Source: Eubacterium aggregans
Lineage (GTDB): Bacteria > Bacillota > Clostridia > Eubacteriales > Eubacteriaceae
Direction of reading: 5' to 3'
DNA length: 64,000 nt
Assembly: GCF_900107815.1 (NCBI RefSeq)
Contig: NZ_FNRK01000006.1
Span: 62,001-126,000 of the forward strand
A program made the position numbers and the translations under genes. The notes under the pieces were generated by a model. The model was not told the origin of the DNA. It worked only from the letters and a program-made list of their open reading frames with translations, and did no database searches. This document shows, piece after piece, positions 20,156 through 27,912 of this stretch. Each line of letters starts with the position of its first letter. Within the stretch, counting starts at the first letter, position 1.

Positions 20156-21655
20156 TCAGAGGCGTAAATCGGCAAATTTCTGCTCTATGGCCTCAATAAC
20201 CGCCTTCAGCACCCGAATTCTGGCATAGTACTTATCATTGCCCTCTACGATAATCCAGGGTGCTGCGGTTGTGGAGGTACGCAGCAGCATCCGGTCCACC
20301 GCTACGGTGTAGGCATCCCACTTCTTCCGGTTTCGCCAATCCTCCTCAGTGATCTTCCACTGCTTATCCGGGTCGGCCTCCCGCTCTTTAAAGCGACGCT
20401 CCTGTTCCTCGGGGGTAATGTTCATCCAGAACTTAAGGACGACGGCCCCAAAATCCGTTAGCTGCTTTTCAAAATCGTTGATTTCAGAAAAGGCCCGGTC
20501 ATATTCCGCCAGCGTACAAAAGCCCTCAATGGGCTCCACCATAACCCGGCCATACCAGGTACGGTCATAAATGCTGAAATGCCCTTGCTTCGGCACCGTC
20601 CGCCAAAACCGCCACAGCCAATTATGGCTCAGCTCTTCCTGGGTTGGTGCCGCCGTGGGATGGACCTGATATCCCCGGGGGTCTAGATTCTGGCACAGAC
20701 GCTTGATGGCTCCCCCTTTACCGCCAGCATCCCAGCCTTCAAAGCCCAGAACTACAGGAATCCGCCGACGATAAATATCGTACTCTAGCGTACGCAGGCG
20801 TTTCTGACAGGTGGCCAGCTCCTTTTTGTAGGCCTTCCGATCAAGATGATGGTCCATATCGACGCCACTGAGTATGGCCGTCCCCAAAGGATCATCCCCA
20901 GCAGTAATCAGTGGCCGATAAACCGGCTTTTCTGCGGCCTCCACCTTGGCAATGGCTTCCGTCAGGCGCTGGGCCAGCAGGCTATACACCTTTAGGCCAG
21001 CATACGCCTTATCCTCCCCCTCGATAATCTCCCAGGGAGCACAGTCGCTATCCGTTGCTTCCAGGGCTGTATCATATCGGGCTGCCAGTGCTTTATAGCG
21101 TGCATTTTCAGCCCAATCTGAATCCGTAACCCGCCAGCGGGTGGCCTTGCGGGCTTCCAGTTTTTTAAAGCGCCTACGCTGTTCCTTACGGCTGATATGG
21201 ACAAAAAATTTTACAATAAGGGTACCACTGGCGGAAAGAGTCGCCTCAAATTCATTGGCTTCGGCAAGCATCAGCTGATAGTCAGCACCCTGGAGATCTG
21301 GCTGGTGGACCAAATCGGAGTAATAGCTGCTATCCAGGATGGCCATCCGTCCCTTTGGTGGTGTCTTCATCCAATACCGCCATAAAAAAGGCCGGTTGGC
21401 TTCATCATCATTGACGGTCCGCTTGCAATTGTACACCGTAAAGCTCCGGGGATCCAGGGGAATCATCAGATCGTTAATGAGGGTCCCCTTCCCTGCTGCA
21501 TCCCAGCCATCAAAGAGGATCATCACCGGGATGCCCAGCGACTTTACCCGCCGCTGGCATTCCCCCAGCTTAAGGGCCAGAGCTTTCTTTTCCAGCTTAC
21601 GCTGGGCCCATTCCTCCTTCGTCAATCCAACCTTTACATTCACCTGATCAAGCAT
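20156..21655 (-). CDS. pap: Two-domain polyphosphate:AMP phosphotransferase (PPK2 class II)
   Basis: 499 aa with tandem PPK2 domains. Each has a Walker A: FDGWDAAGKG near residue 45 and FEGWDAGGKG near residue 309. Each also has a lid-type Walker B region (LDSSYYSD and YDRTWYGRVMVEP). Tandem PPK2 proteins of this length phosphorylate AMP to ADP using polyphosphate. The ATG at 21655 is chosen because AAAGGAGG is 6 bases upstream. It is divergent from the 30-codon gene at 21777, sharing a 120-base control region. Confidence 0.9.
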   Translation of the reverse strand: MLDQVNVKVGLTKEEWAQRKLEKKALALKLGECQRRVKSLGIPVMILFDGWDAAGKGTLINDLMIPLDPRSFTVYNCKRTVNDDEANRPFLWRYWMKTPPKGRMAILDSSYYSDLVHQPDLQGADYQLMLAEANEFEATLSASGTLIVKFFVHISRKEQRRRFKKLEARKATRWRVTDSDWAENARYKALAARYDTALEATDSDCAPWEIIEGEDKAYAGLKVYSLLAQRLTEAIAKVEAAEKPVYRPLITAGDDPLGTAILSGVDMDHHLDRKAYKKELATCQKRLRTLEYDIYRRRIPVVLGFEGWDAGGKGGAIKRLCQNLDPRGYQVHPTAAPTQEELSHNWLWRFWRTVPKQGHFSIYDRTWYGRVMVEPIEGFCTLAEYDRAFSEINDFEKQLTDFGAVVLKFWMNITPEEQERRFKEREADPDKQWKITEEDWRNRKKWDAYTVAVDRMLLRTSTTAAPWIIVEGNDKYYARIRVLKAVIEAIEQKFADLRL

Positions 21656-21718
21656 ACAGACCTCCTTTTTCTTTTTATTTTTTTGGACACAAACTGACAT
21701 CTTTAGTTTACTTCTTTT

Positions 21719-21749
21719 AGCTGAAATTCAGCTTGGACCATGATATAAT
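21719..21749 (+). promoter_or_regulatory. Promoter with perfect 15-base palindrome in the divergent region
   Basis: CTGAAA (21721-21726), a 17-base spacer and TATAAT (21744-21749) form a plus-strand promoter for the small gene at 21777. AGCTGAA-A-TTCAGCT (21719-21733) is a perfect inverted repeat covering the -35. It also lies about 65 bases upstream of the PPK2 start, so it could control both directions. Confidence 0.6.
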
Positions 21750-21776
21750 ATAAAAAAAAGAAAAGAGGTAGATTCC

Positions 21777-21869
21777 ATGAAAATCGCAGGATTCATCATC
21801 AGCATCGTCTCATTCATCATCGCCACCACCGCCCTGGTCATCGGTAGTGCCGCCCTGGCTAAACGGTAG
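21777..21869 (+). CDS. Small hydrophobic peptide, 30 aa
   Basis: An ATG frame of 30 codons begins MKIAGFIISIVSFIIATTAL and ends LAKR. It is one predicted membrane helix with a basic C-terminus. AAGAGGT lies about 7 bases before the ATG, a TATAAT promoter lies 28 bases upstream and a strong terminator follows the stop by 11 bases, so it looks like a complete minimal gene. Toxin-like or regulatory small membrane peptides have this form. No family is recognised and no function can be given. Confidence 0.6.
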   Translation: MKIAGFIISIVSFIIATTALVIGSAALAKR

Positions 21870-21879
21870 GTCTTGATGC

Positions 21880-21920
21880 AAAACACCCACTGGCATTTGG
21901 CTTCCAGTGGGGTGTTTGAG
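21880..21920. terminator. Bidirectional terminator of the 30-aa gene and the AAA ATPase gene
   Basis: AAACACCCACTGG (21881-21893) pairs with CCAGTGGGGTGTTT (21904-21917). A TTTT tail lies beyond on the plus strand, and the minus-strand stem ends in TTTT. Confidence 0.85.
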
Positions 21921-21928
21921 TTTTGTCC

Positions 21929-23350
21929 CTAGGAATTCAGTGAATAAATCGTGATTCCGTTGAATAGCAGCACATTCTTGGTGAGCATGGCATATTCCAT
22001 GAGATCCGACTCAAAGGGCCGGTTGGCAAAGACACCGTACACCCGCTCGTAATCCTTATAGGCCCGCAGCTCCTTAATTTCCTCACATTTATCTACAAAG
22101 GCTTCGTAGTCCGCCTTGGTGTAAGCTTCGCCTCGATAGGCACAATCCCCAAGGAAGAGACACTTTCTCGTATTATCGATTCCTACAATATCCACCGCCG
22201 TCGCTTTATTAAAGAAGGAGCCCACGGTATCACAATTAATGGGGATGGTCTTTTGTTTACAGGCCACCAGTAGTATTTCCACTGCCACCTTTTTAAACCA
22301 GGCCTGAATATACTCCTCGAACCCAGCCATCAGCTGCTCCATAGCCACACGATCCTGTCCTGCGGTGATCTGCTGATAGCTTGGAAAAACAAAGGTATAC
22401 CAAAAGCACAGCAAAGGGTCAGCAATCTGATATTCCACGGCTTTGCTAAAGGAAAATTTCTTTTCGATGATGGAGGTGTTCCGGGCCACGAAGCCGAGGG
22501 ACAGCAGATTACCCATCAGATCCTCTACGCCCCCATTTTTGTACCCACAGAGCGCCGCAATATCGGCAATGGTGGCAGCGCCAGAGGCCATGGCGGACAG
22601 TACCGAATGATATTCCGTTGGGTCCATCACCTCATTTTCAATGAGTTTTACCGGCTCGTCCAGTAAATCGCCATAGGGATTGAGAAAAAAATCCCCAATG
22701 GCTGAGATGAACTCCTCCATCTCAATACATTCTCTAAAATATTCCCAATACCTTGGAACCCCACCGACGATGGCATACAACATCATCAGCTGGTTAAAGT
22801 CATGATGGGGAAAATCCTTCATCAGCTCAACAAAGGTGACCTGCTTTAAGGAAATCCGATGGGTAAGACGCCCCATAAAGGACTTACTCTTTTCTGACAT
22901 ATTGAGGAGCAGCCGTCCTGTGGGAACAATCAGAACCACCATCACGAAATTTGGTTTCAAGATATTCTCCCAGGCATGGCGAAACACGCTGAGGATCCCC
23001 GGATCCGCCTGGACCAGGAAATTGAAATTATCAATGATGAGAACTTTCCGCTCCGTCCCTGGACGATCAGCAAAGAGCCGCAGCATATCCTTCCAGGCAT
23101 TGGTTGTCTGAGCACTCGCTTTGGATGCCCCGCCACAATAATCGATAAAGGCCTTTTCAAAAGCCCGACGGTTCATGACATCCGATACATTCCCTGCCGA
23201 AAAATACAACGCCTGCTTCCCTTCCGCAAAGGCCTGTGCCAGCGTGGTCTTCCCAATATATTTACGCCCATCCAACAAAATGAAAGCATCCTGGGATGCC
23301 CAAGCGTTCTGAAGCTTCTGGAGCTCTTTTCTCCGACCGATGAATTGCAT
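21929..23350 (-). CDS. AAA ATPase with C-terminal DUF234 (nuclease-like) domain
   Basis: About 473 aa. It begins MQFIGRRKELQKL with Walker A DGRKYIGKTTL near residue 26 and Walker B VLIIDNFNFL near residue 120. A winged-helix-like middle is followed by a C-terminal segment with VDIVGI and FLGDCAYRG spaced as in PD-(D/E)XK-related DUF234 domains. This is the 'archaeal ATPase' family scattered through anaerobes; its biological role is unknown. The start at 23350 follows AAGGAGG, and the longer frame adds unrelated residues. It stands alone between terminators. Confidence 0.8.
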   Translation of the reverse strand: MQFIGRRKELQKLQNAWASQDAFILLDGRKYIGKTTLAQAFAEGKQALYFSAGNVSDVMNRRAFEKAFIDYCGGASKASAQTTNAWKDMLRLFADRPGTERKVLIIDNFNFLVQADPGILSVFRHAWENILKPNFVMVVLIVPTGRLLLNMSEKSKSFMGRLTHRISLKQVTFVELMKDFPHHDFNQLMMLYAIVGGVPRYWEYFRECIEMEEFISAIGDFFLNPYGDLLDEPVKLIENEVMDPTEYHSVLSAMASGAATIADIAALCGYKNGGVEDLMGNLLSLGFVARNTSIIEKKFSFSKAVEYQIADPLLCFWYTFVFPSYQQITAGQDRVAMEQLMAGFEEYIQAWFKKVAVEILLVACKQKTIPINCDTVGSFFNKATAVDIVGIDNTRKCLFLGDCAYRGEAYTKADYEAFVDKCEEIKELRAYKDYERVYGVFANRPFESDLMEYAMLTKNVLLFNGITIYSLNS

Positions 23351-23500
23351 TGCTTGCCCTCCTTGTAAACTATAATTATCTTTTATTTTATCATGTATCC
23401 GGCCATGCGTCCAATGGAATTGCCAAGGGCTTAATGAGATCTGAGACCATCCCCTGCTTTTCAAGAATATAAACTCATTTTGCCGCGTACAAATAAAGAG

Positions 23501-23528
23501 AAAAGGACTGTCGATTCACGACAGCCCC
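23501..23528 (-). terminator. Terminator of the zinc ribbon gene
   Basis: On the minus strand GGGCTGTCG pairs with CGACAGTCC around a TGAAT loop and is followed by TTTTCTCTTTATTT, 8 bases after the stop. Confidence 0.8.
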
Positions 23529-23536
23529 TCACTTCA

Positions 23537-23743
23537 TTAAAATATCGGACCGTTAAACTTAGCGCCACAGTCTTCGCCTTCACAAACCCAATCCTTCCCG
23601 ACACCGACTACCTTCGCACCACAGACGGGGCACTTTCCAACACCGCCTTCGGGCCAATGGAATTCAGACAACTCCATTTCAATGAACGTATCCGGGCCAT
23701 CCTGGATTTTCTTGAATTTAAGTATGGGTTGAGACTCTCTCAC
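23537..23743 (-). CDS. Small zinc ribbon protein
   Basis: 68 aa from the GTG at 23743, chosen because AAGGAG lies 9 bases upstream; a GTG at 23761 would add six residues. The C-terminal half holds CPVCGAK and CEGEDCGAKF, four cysteines suited to one zinc, as in topoisomerase-type zinc fingers. The N-terminal half (SQPILKFKKIQDGPDTFIE) shows no other motif. The gene is monocistronic with its own terminator. The partner nucleic acid or protein is unknown. Confidence 0.7.
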   Translation of the reverse strand: MRESQPILKFKKIQDGPDTFIEMELSEFHWPEGGVGKCPVCGAKVVGVGKDWVCEGEDCGAKFNGPIF

Positions 23744-23845
23744 TGCTACCAGCTCCTTCACTTTTTTAAATTATCTTATCATATCTCTCGATTCATGAAA
23801 AGATAAAAACTAAACGGATTACACGAAAATACGAAAATCCACAGC

Positions 23846-25321
23846 TTATTTTCTCTCTGTTTTTGCCGCTGCCACAATGGCCACCATCTCATCAAATTCT
23901 TTCATACATTCCGGGTTTGGCTGTGTCAGGCGGTTGACAATGAGGATAACGACCACATTGAGGAGGAAACCCGGCACGATTTCGTACATCAGGCTGCTCA
24001 TCCCCGTCATCTTCCAAATCACTACGGTGAGGGTTCCCACAACCATCCCTGAAAGGGCAGCCTGCCAGGTAGTCTTTCGGGAATACAGGCCAAAGAGCAC
24101 CAGGGGACCAAAGGCTGCACCAAAGCCACTCCAGGCGTAGGAAACTAACCCCATAACCGAGGCATTATCCTGAAGGGCCAGCAACATGGCCAGCACTGCG
24201 ATGACAACCACAGCACCACGGCCGATATTCACCGACATCTTATCCGATAAGCTCTTTTTAGCAAAGACATTCCACAAATCCTCGGTAAGTGCAGAAGAGG
24301 ACACCAAGAGCTGAGAATCGATGGTGGACATAATGGCCGCCATAATAGCCGCTAGGAAAATCCCGCCAATCCAAACCGGAAAATACTGTCGGATCATCAG
24401 AATAAACACCGTTTCCTGGGAGCCACCACTTAATCCTGGGAATAGTGGAATGGACAATAAGCCTACTAAAATTGCCCCAGCCAAGGAAACAATTACCCAA
24501 ACAATGGCGATGGTCATCGACTTTGGCAGATCCTTAATGCTTCGAATCCCCATAAAACGCACAAGGATATGGGGCTGTCCAAAATATCCAAGACCCCAGG
24601 CCACTGCCGAAAGGATGGCCAGTACCGAAATACCATTACCGAAAAGATTGATGGGAATGTCCTGGACTGCCATAGCCGTCATGGTCGTTCCTAAGCCCCC
24701 CATTTCAATCATCGCTAAAACAGGGACCACCGTAATGGCGATAACCATGAGCACCCCTTGAATCAGGTCCGTCCAACACACAGCCAAAAATCCCCCTAAA
24801 AAGGTATAAGCAACGATGACGACGCCCCCAATAATAACGGCTGATCGATAATCCACACCAAACATAATTTGGAACAACTTTCCGGATGCCACCATTCCCG
24901 AAGCCGAGTAAATGGTAAAGAACACCAGAATGACCAGTGCCGAAACAATTCGAATGGCCCGGGTGGGATCCTTATAGCGCTTTTCCAAGAAGGTCGACAG
25001 GGTTAGAGACCCCGTCTCTTCGGTGTAGGTCCGCAGACGGGCCGCCACAAACTTCCAATTCAGTGCCGTCCCAATGAAGAGGCCAATCCCAATCCACACC
25101 TCGGGCATTCCACCAAGATAAATGGCACCAGGCAACCCCATGAGCAGCCAGCCGCTCATATCACTGGCCTGGGCCGAAAAAGCGGTTACCCAGCTTCCCA
25201 GTCCCCGGCCACCTAAAAAGAAGCCCTCCGCACTATCGGACTTCTTATAAAAATGCAAACCGATGGCGATCAGCACGATGAGATACACAAAAAAGATGAC
25301 AAGCTCACCACTAATTTTCAT
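23846..25321 (-). CDS. putP: Sodium/solute symporter of the PutP (SSS) family
   Basis: About 491 aa with 12-13 hydrophobic segments. The N-terminus ELVIFFVYLIVLIAIG is followed by FFLGGRGLGSWVTAFSAQASDMSGWLLMG, which contains the Na+ and substrate site of PutP-like proteins. QLLVSSSALTEDLW near residue 332 and GLVSYAWSGFGAAFGP near residue 392 are also typical. Sodium:proline symport is most likely, but pantothenate or other SSS substrates cannot be excluded. The ATG at 25321 is chosen by similarity, with AGTGGGG upstream. A palindromic promoter precedes it. Confidence 0.85.
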   Translation of the reverse strand: MKISGELVIFFVYLIVLIAIGLHFYKKSDSAEGFFLGGRGLGSWVTAFSAQASDMSGWLLMGLPGAIYLGGMPEVWIGIGLFIGTALNWKFVAARLRTYTEETGSLTLSTFLEKRYKDPTRAIRIVSALVILVFFTIYSASGMVASGKLFQIMFGVDYRSAVIIGGVVIVAYTFLGGFLAVCWTDLIQGVLMVIAITVVPVLAMIEMGGLGTTMTAMAVQDIPINLFGNGISVLAILSAVAWGLGYFGQPHILVRFMGIRSIKDLPKSMTIAIVWVIVSLAGAILVGLLSIPLFPGLSGGSQETVFILMIRQYFPVWIGGIFLAAIMAAIMSTIDSQLLVSSSALTEDLWNVFAKKSLSDKMSVNIGRGAVVVIAVLAMLLALQDNASVMGLVSYAWSGFGAAFGPLVLFGLYSRKTTWQAALSGMVVGTLTVVIWKMTGMSSLMYEIVPGFLLNVVVILIVNRLTQPNPECMKEFDEMVAIVAAAKTERK

Positions 25322-25362
25322 ACATAAACCCCACTTTCTTATTCTTAAGCGATACTTTAATA

Positions 25363-25395
25363 TTGTATACAAAAACCGTATTAAAGTAAAGCACT
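25363..25395 (-). promoter_or_regulatory. putP promoter overlapping palindrome TTGTATACAA
   Basis: On the minus strand TTTACT is followed by a 17-base spacer and TACAAT. The perfect 10-base palindrome TTGTATACAA (25363-25372) covers the -10, a classic repressor position. It has the same core as the elements at 12132 and 20098. Confidence 0.6.
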
Positions 25396-25404
25396 TTCTA
25401 ACAC

Positions 25405-25427
25405 AAAAAACCACCCCGTAGGATGGT
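25405..25427 (-). terminator. rnpB terminator
   Basis: On the minus strand ACCATCC-TACG-GGGTGG is followed by TTTTTT, 10 bases after the RNase P RNA 3' end. Confidence 0.85.
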
Positions 25428-25436
25428 CTTTTGGAT

Positions 25437-25776
25437 GGTACCAGGCCTATAAGCCGAGTTCTGTTTTAACGATCATCTGTCTAGACCCATCGTCGCCAAT
25501 GGGTTCAAGCGACCTACCATAGGATAGCGACGGGCCGCCGCCTTTTAAAATCCGTTCTTGGTCTTGCTCCGAATGGGGTTTACCCAGCTGGCCGGTTACC
25601 CATGCCACTGGTGAGCTCTTACCTCACCCTTTCACCCTTACCAGCAAAGCTGGCGGTTTACTCTCTGTTGCACTTGCCTTGGAGTTACCTCCACCGGACG
25701 TTATCCGGCATCCTGCCCTCTGGAGCTCGGACTTTCCTCAGGCACTTAAGCACCCGCGATCATCCAGCCTGCTACC
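25437..25776 (-). ncRNA. rnpB: RNase P RNA, class A
   Basis: About 340 bases matching the bacterial A-type catalytic core: GAGGAAAGTCCGAGCTCC, AGGGCAGGATGCCGG, GCAACAGAGAGTAAACCGCC, GGGTAAGGGTGAAAGGGTG, CCGGAGCAAGACCAA-like CATTCGGAGCAAGACCAA and AGACAGATGAT. P1 forms between GGTA-CAGGCT at the 5' end and GGCCTG-TACC at the 3' end with one mismatch. It cleaves the 5' leaders of pre-tRNAs with RnpA. The A-type architecture argues for Clostridia over Bacilli. Several open frames on both strands here are coincidental. Confidence 0.95.
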
Positions 25777-25779
25777 AAC

Positions 25780-27198
25780 TTATATAGTATACCCGTTCTC
25801 ACATTCTTTTGCAATGCCCATTTCAAACCAAAAGGTACTTCCTTCATTTAAAGTACTTAAGACGCCAAAGGGCATCCCATGGAGAGTTAAGATATTCTTT
25901 ACGATGGACAAGCCCAGCCCCGTACCCACCGAAGCCAACTGGTGGTTTTTATCGATTTTATAGTACCGATCCCACACATAAGGCAACTGATCCTCGGCAA
26001 TGCCTTCTCCCGTATCCGTAACAGCAATCCGCACCCGGGTATCGCAAATGGTTTGGCGGATAACCACGCGTTTATCCGCACCCGTATAATGGATGGCATT
26101 GTTCACCAGATTATAAATGACCTGGGTGATTTTAAGTTCATCTCCCTGGGCATAGACCTCTGAATCTGCTTCAAAGGTGATGCTGTAGCCGTCCTGCTCT
26201 GTGAGCTTTGTGTAACGCTTCATAATCTGGCGGATGGTATCGGTCAGACAAAAAACCTCCACATCCAAATCCTGGACACCAGCCCGCAGCTTGGAAATAT
26301 CCAGCACATCATTGACGAGCGCCGCCAAACGGTTGGCCTCATCGATAATGATTTGCACATTCTCTGGGGTATTTTCCCCGGGGAGATCCCGGATGACCTC
26401 TGCATAACCGGTAATCATCGTCAAAGGGGTGCGTAGGTCATGGGATACATTAGCGATAAGCTCCCGCTGGAGCTTTTCAACCTTAGCCAGCTCCCCCGCC
26501 GCATAATTAAGAGTACTATTCAATTCTGTAATCTCACGATATCCCTCCCCATCGAAATGCACGTTGACATTTCCCTTGGCCAGCTCCTTGGCAGATTCAT
26601 TCGTCACCATAATGGGCTTTGAAATCCGTTTTGAGATGAATGCCGCAAAAAGCAGTCCCAACACACCAAAAATCAGGCTCAGATATACGAGCTGGCTGCG
26701 CAGGGTACTCACGGTGGCATTCACCGGTGTAATCATGGTATTGAGCATCACCACATAATTACCGGATATTTGGGTGTAGACAATGCTCTCTTCACCACCA
26801 TCCATAAATTTGCCTGTCCGTGAAAAGGAAGCCAGATAGGTCCCATTATTTTCCTTGGCATTTTGGTATAACTGGTTCAAATCCTGGCTGCTGAGATAAT
26901 GCAAGACGCAATTGGGAGTCCGATCCACATCGATAACAGTCCCATTTTCCAGATTAACCACCTTAACACAAGTATTACTGCGCTCTACCACGGCATTGAT
27001 GGCCTCCCCCATATCATTTGTTCCCAGATTGGTCACAATGCTCTGGGCCGAGGTATGCAGTTCATCAATCTTACTTTTCCGGTAAAAGCTGCTTAAAAAG
27101 ACAATTTGGAAAAGCCAGATTATAAAAATCATCACCGCCAAAAAAGCGGTGATGAAGAGGAAAAGCTTCCATTTCAGGCTGAGTTCTTTAAGCTTCAA
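25780..27198 (-). CDS. Sensor histidine kinase, HAMP/HisKA type
   Basis: About 472 aa. The order is TM1 (residues 10-34), an extracytoplasmic sensor of about 120 residues, TM2 near 165-187, HAMP (KRISKPIMVTNES), HisKA with phospho-acceptor His in NVSHDLRTPLTM, and HATPase with N-box NLVNNAIHYTG and G-box GTGLGLSIVKNIL. The start is uncertain: the TTG at 27198 has GAGGTG and GTGGGG upstream and begins at the first cytoplasmic residues. It overlaps the regulator gene by 11 bases. Its 3' end contains the rnpB promoter. Confidence 0.9.
   Translation of the reverse strand: MKLKELSLKWKLFLFITAFLAVMIFIIWLFQIVFLSSFYRKSKIDELHTSAQSIVTNLGTNDMGEAINAVVERSNTCVKVVNLENGTVIDVDRTPNCVLHYLSSQDLNQLYQNAKENNGTYLASFSRTGKFMDGGEESIVYTQISGNYVVMLNTMITPVNATVSTLRSQLVYLSLIFGVLGLLFAAFISKRISKPIMVTNESAKELAKGNVNVHFDGEGYREITELNSTLNYAAGELAKVEKLQRELIANVSHDLRTPLTMITGYAEVIRDLPGENTPENVQIIIDEANRLAALVNDVLDISKLRAGVQDLDVEVFCLTDTIRQIMKRYTKLTEQDGYSITFEADSEVYAQGDELKITQVIYNLVNNAIHYTGADKRVVIRQTICDTRVRIAVTDTGEGIAEDQLPYVWDRYYKIDKNHQLASVGTGLGLSIVKNILTLHGMPFGVLSTLNEGSTFWFEMGIAKECENGYTI
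25786..25814 (-). promoter_or_regulatory. rnpB promoter inside the 3' end of the kinase gene
   Basis: TTGCAA (25809-25814), a 17-base spacer and TATACT (25786-25791) lie entirely within the last codons of the histidine kinase. The predicted start falls at about 25778, matching the 5' end of the RNase P P1 helix. Confidence 0.7.
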
Positions 27199-27862
27199 AG
27201 CGATACCCCACACCTCGGAGGGTGACGATACATTTGCTATAGGGTCCGAGGCTCTTTCTGAGTAATTTAATATGGGTGTCCAGGGTCCGGTCATCGCCAT
27301 AAAAATCATAGCCCCAGACATTGGTAATCAGCTTATCCCGGGTGAGGGCGATGCCACGATTTTTAAGCATATAGAAAAATAGATCGTACTCCTTGGGTGT
27401 CATACTGGCAAGTTCCCCATCAACTGTCACCTTCCGGGCCGCCATATCCACCTCAATTCCCTCAATCTGGATAATCTCCCGATCATCGCCACCACCAGCT
27501 TGATGGATCCGGGCTAAAATGGCTTTAATCCGCAGCATCAGCTCCTTAGGTGAAAAGGGTTTGACCACATAATCGTCAATCCCCAGCTCAAAGCCATGGA
27601 TGCGGTCGTACTCCTCGCCCCGGGCTGACAGCATGATAATCGGGGTCTTGCTAGTCTTTCGAATCTCGCGACAAGTTGAAAACCCATCGAGCTCCGGCAT
27701 CATCACGTCCATGATGATAATATCAAAATCCTGGTGGCGGACTTTATCGATGGCATCCATACCATCCCCCGCCTCGACGACCTCATAACCCTCAAATTCT
27801 GCATATTTGCGTACCAAGCGTCTGATTTTTTCTTCATCGTCTACCATTAATATCCGAATCAT
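27188..27862 (-). CDS. OmpR/PhoB-family response regulator
   Basis: The 224-aa two-domain regulator has receiver acidic pair DDEE at 8-11, phospho-acceptor Asp near residue 52 (IIIMDVMMPELDG) and Lys in VVKPFSPKEL. The C-terminal winged helix has the typical RDKLITNVWGYDFYGDDRTLDTHIKLLRKSLG. It is paired with the overlapping sensor kinase and lies 51 bases downstream of htrA. Its targets may include htrA, as in CssRS or YycFG systems (inference). Confidence 0.93.
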   Translation of the reverse strand: MIRILMVDDEEKIRRLVRKYAEFEGYEVVEAGDGMDAIDKVRHQDFDIIIMDVMMPELDGFSTCREIRKTSKTPIIMLSARGEEYDRIHGFELGIDDYVVKPFSPKELMLRIKAILARIHQAGGGDDREIIQIEGIEVDMAARKVTVDGELASMTPKEYDLFFYMLKNRGIALTRDKLITNVWGYDFYGDDRTLDTHIKLLRKSLGPYSKCIVTLRGVGYRFEA

Positions 27863-27912
27863 GCTCCTATCCTTTCTGCACTACAAAGGGCGGCGAGCTG
27901 GACATCCCAGCC

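Noticed and set aside
25602-25963. Two plus-strand frames over the rnpB region
   Set aside because: They read the complement of RNase P RNA and the end of the kinase gene; neither has a ribosome site.
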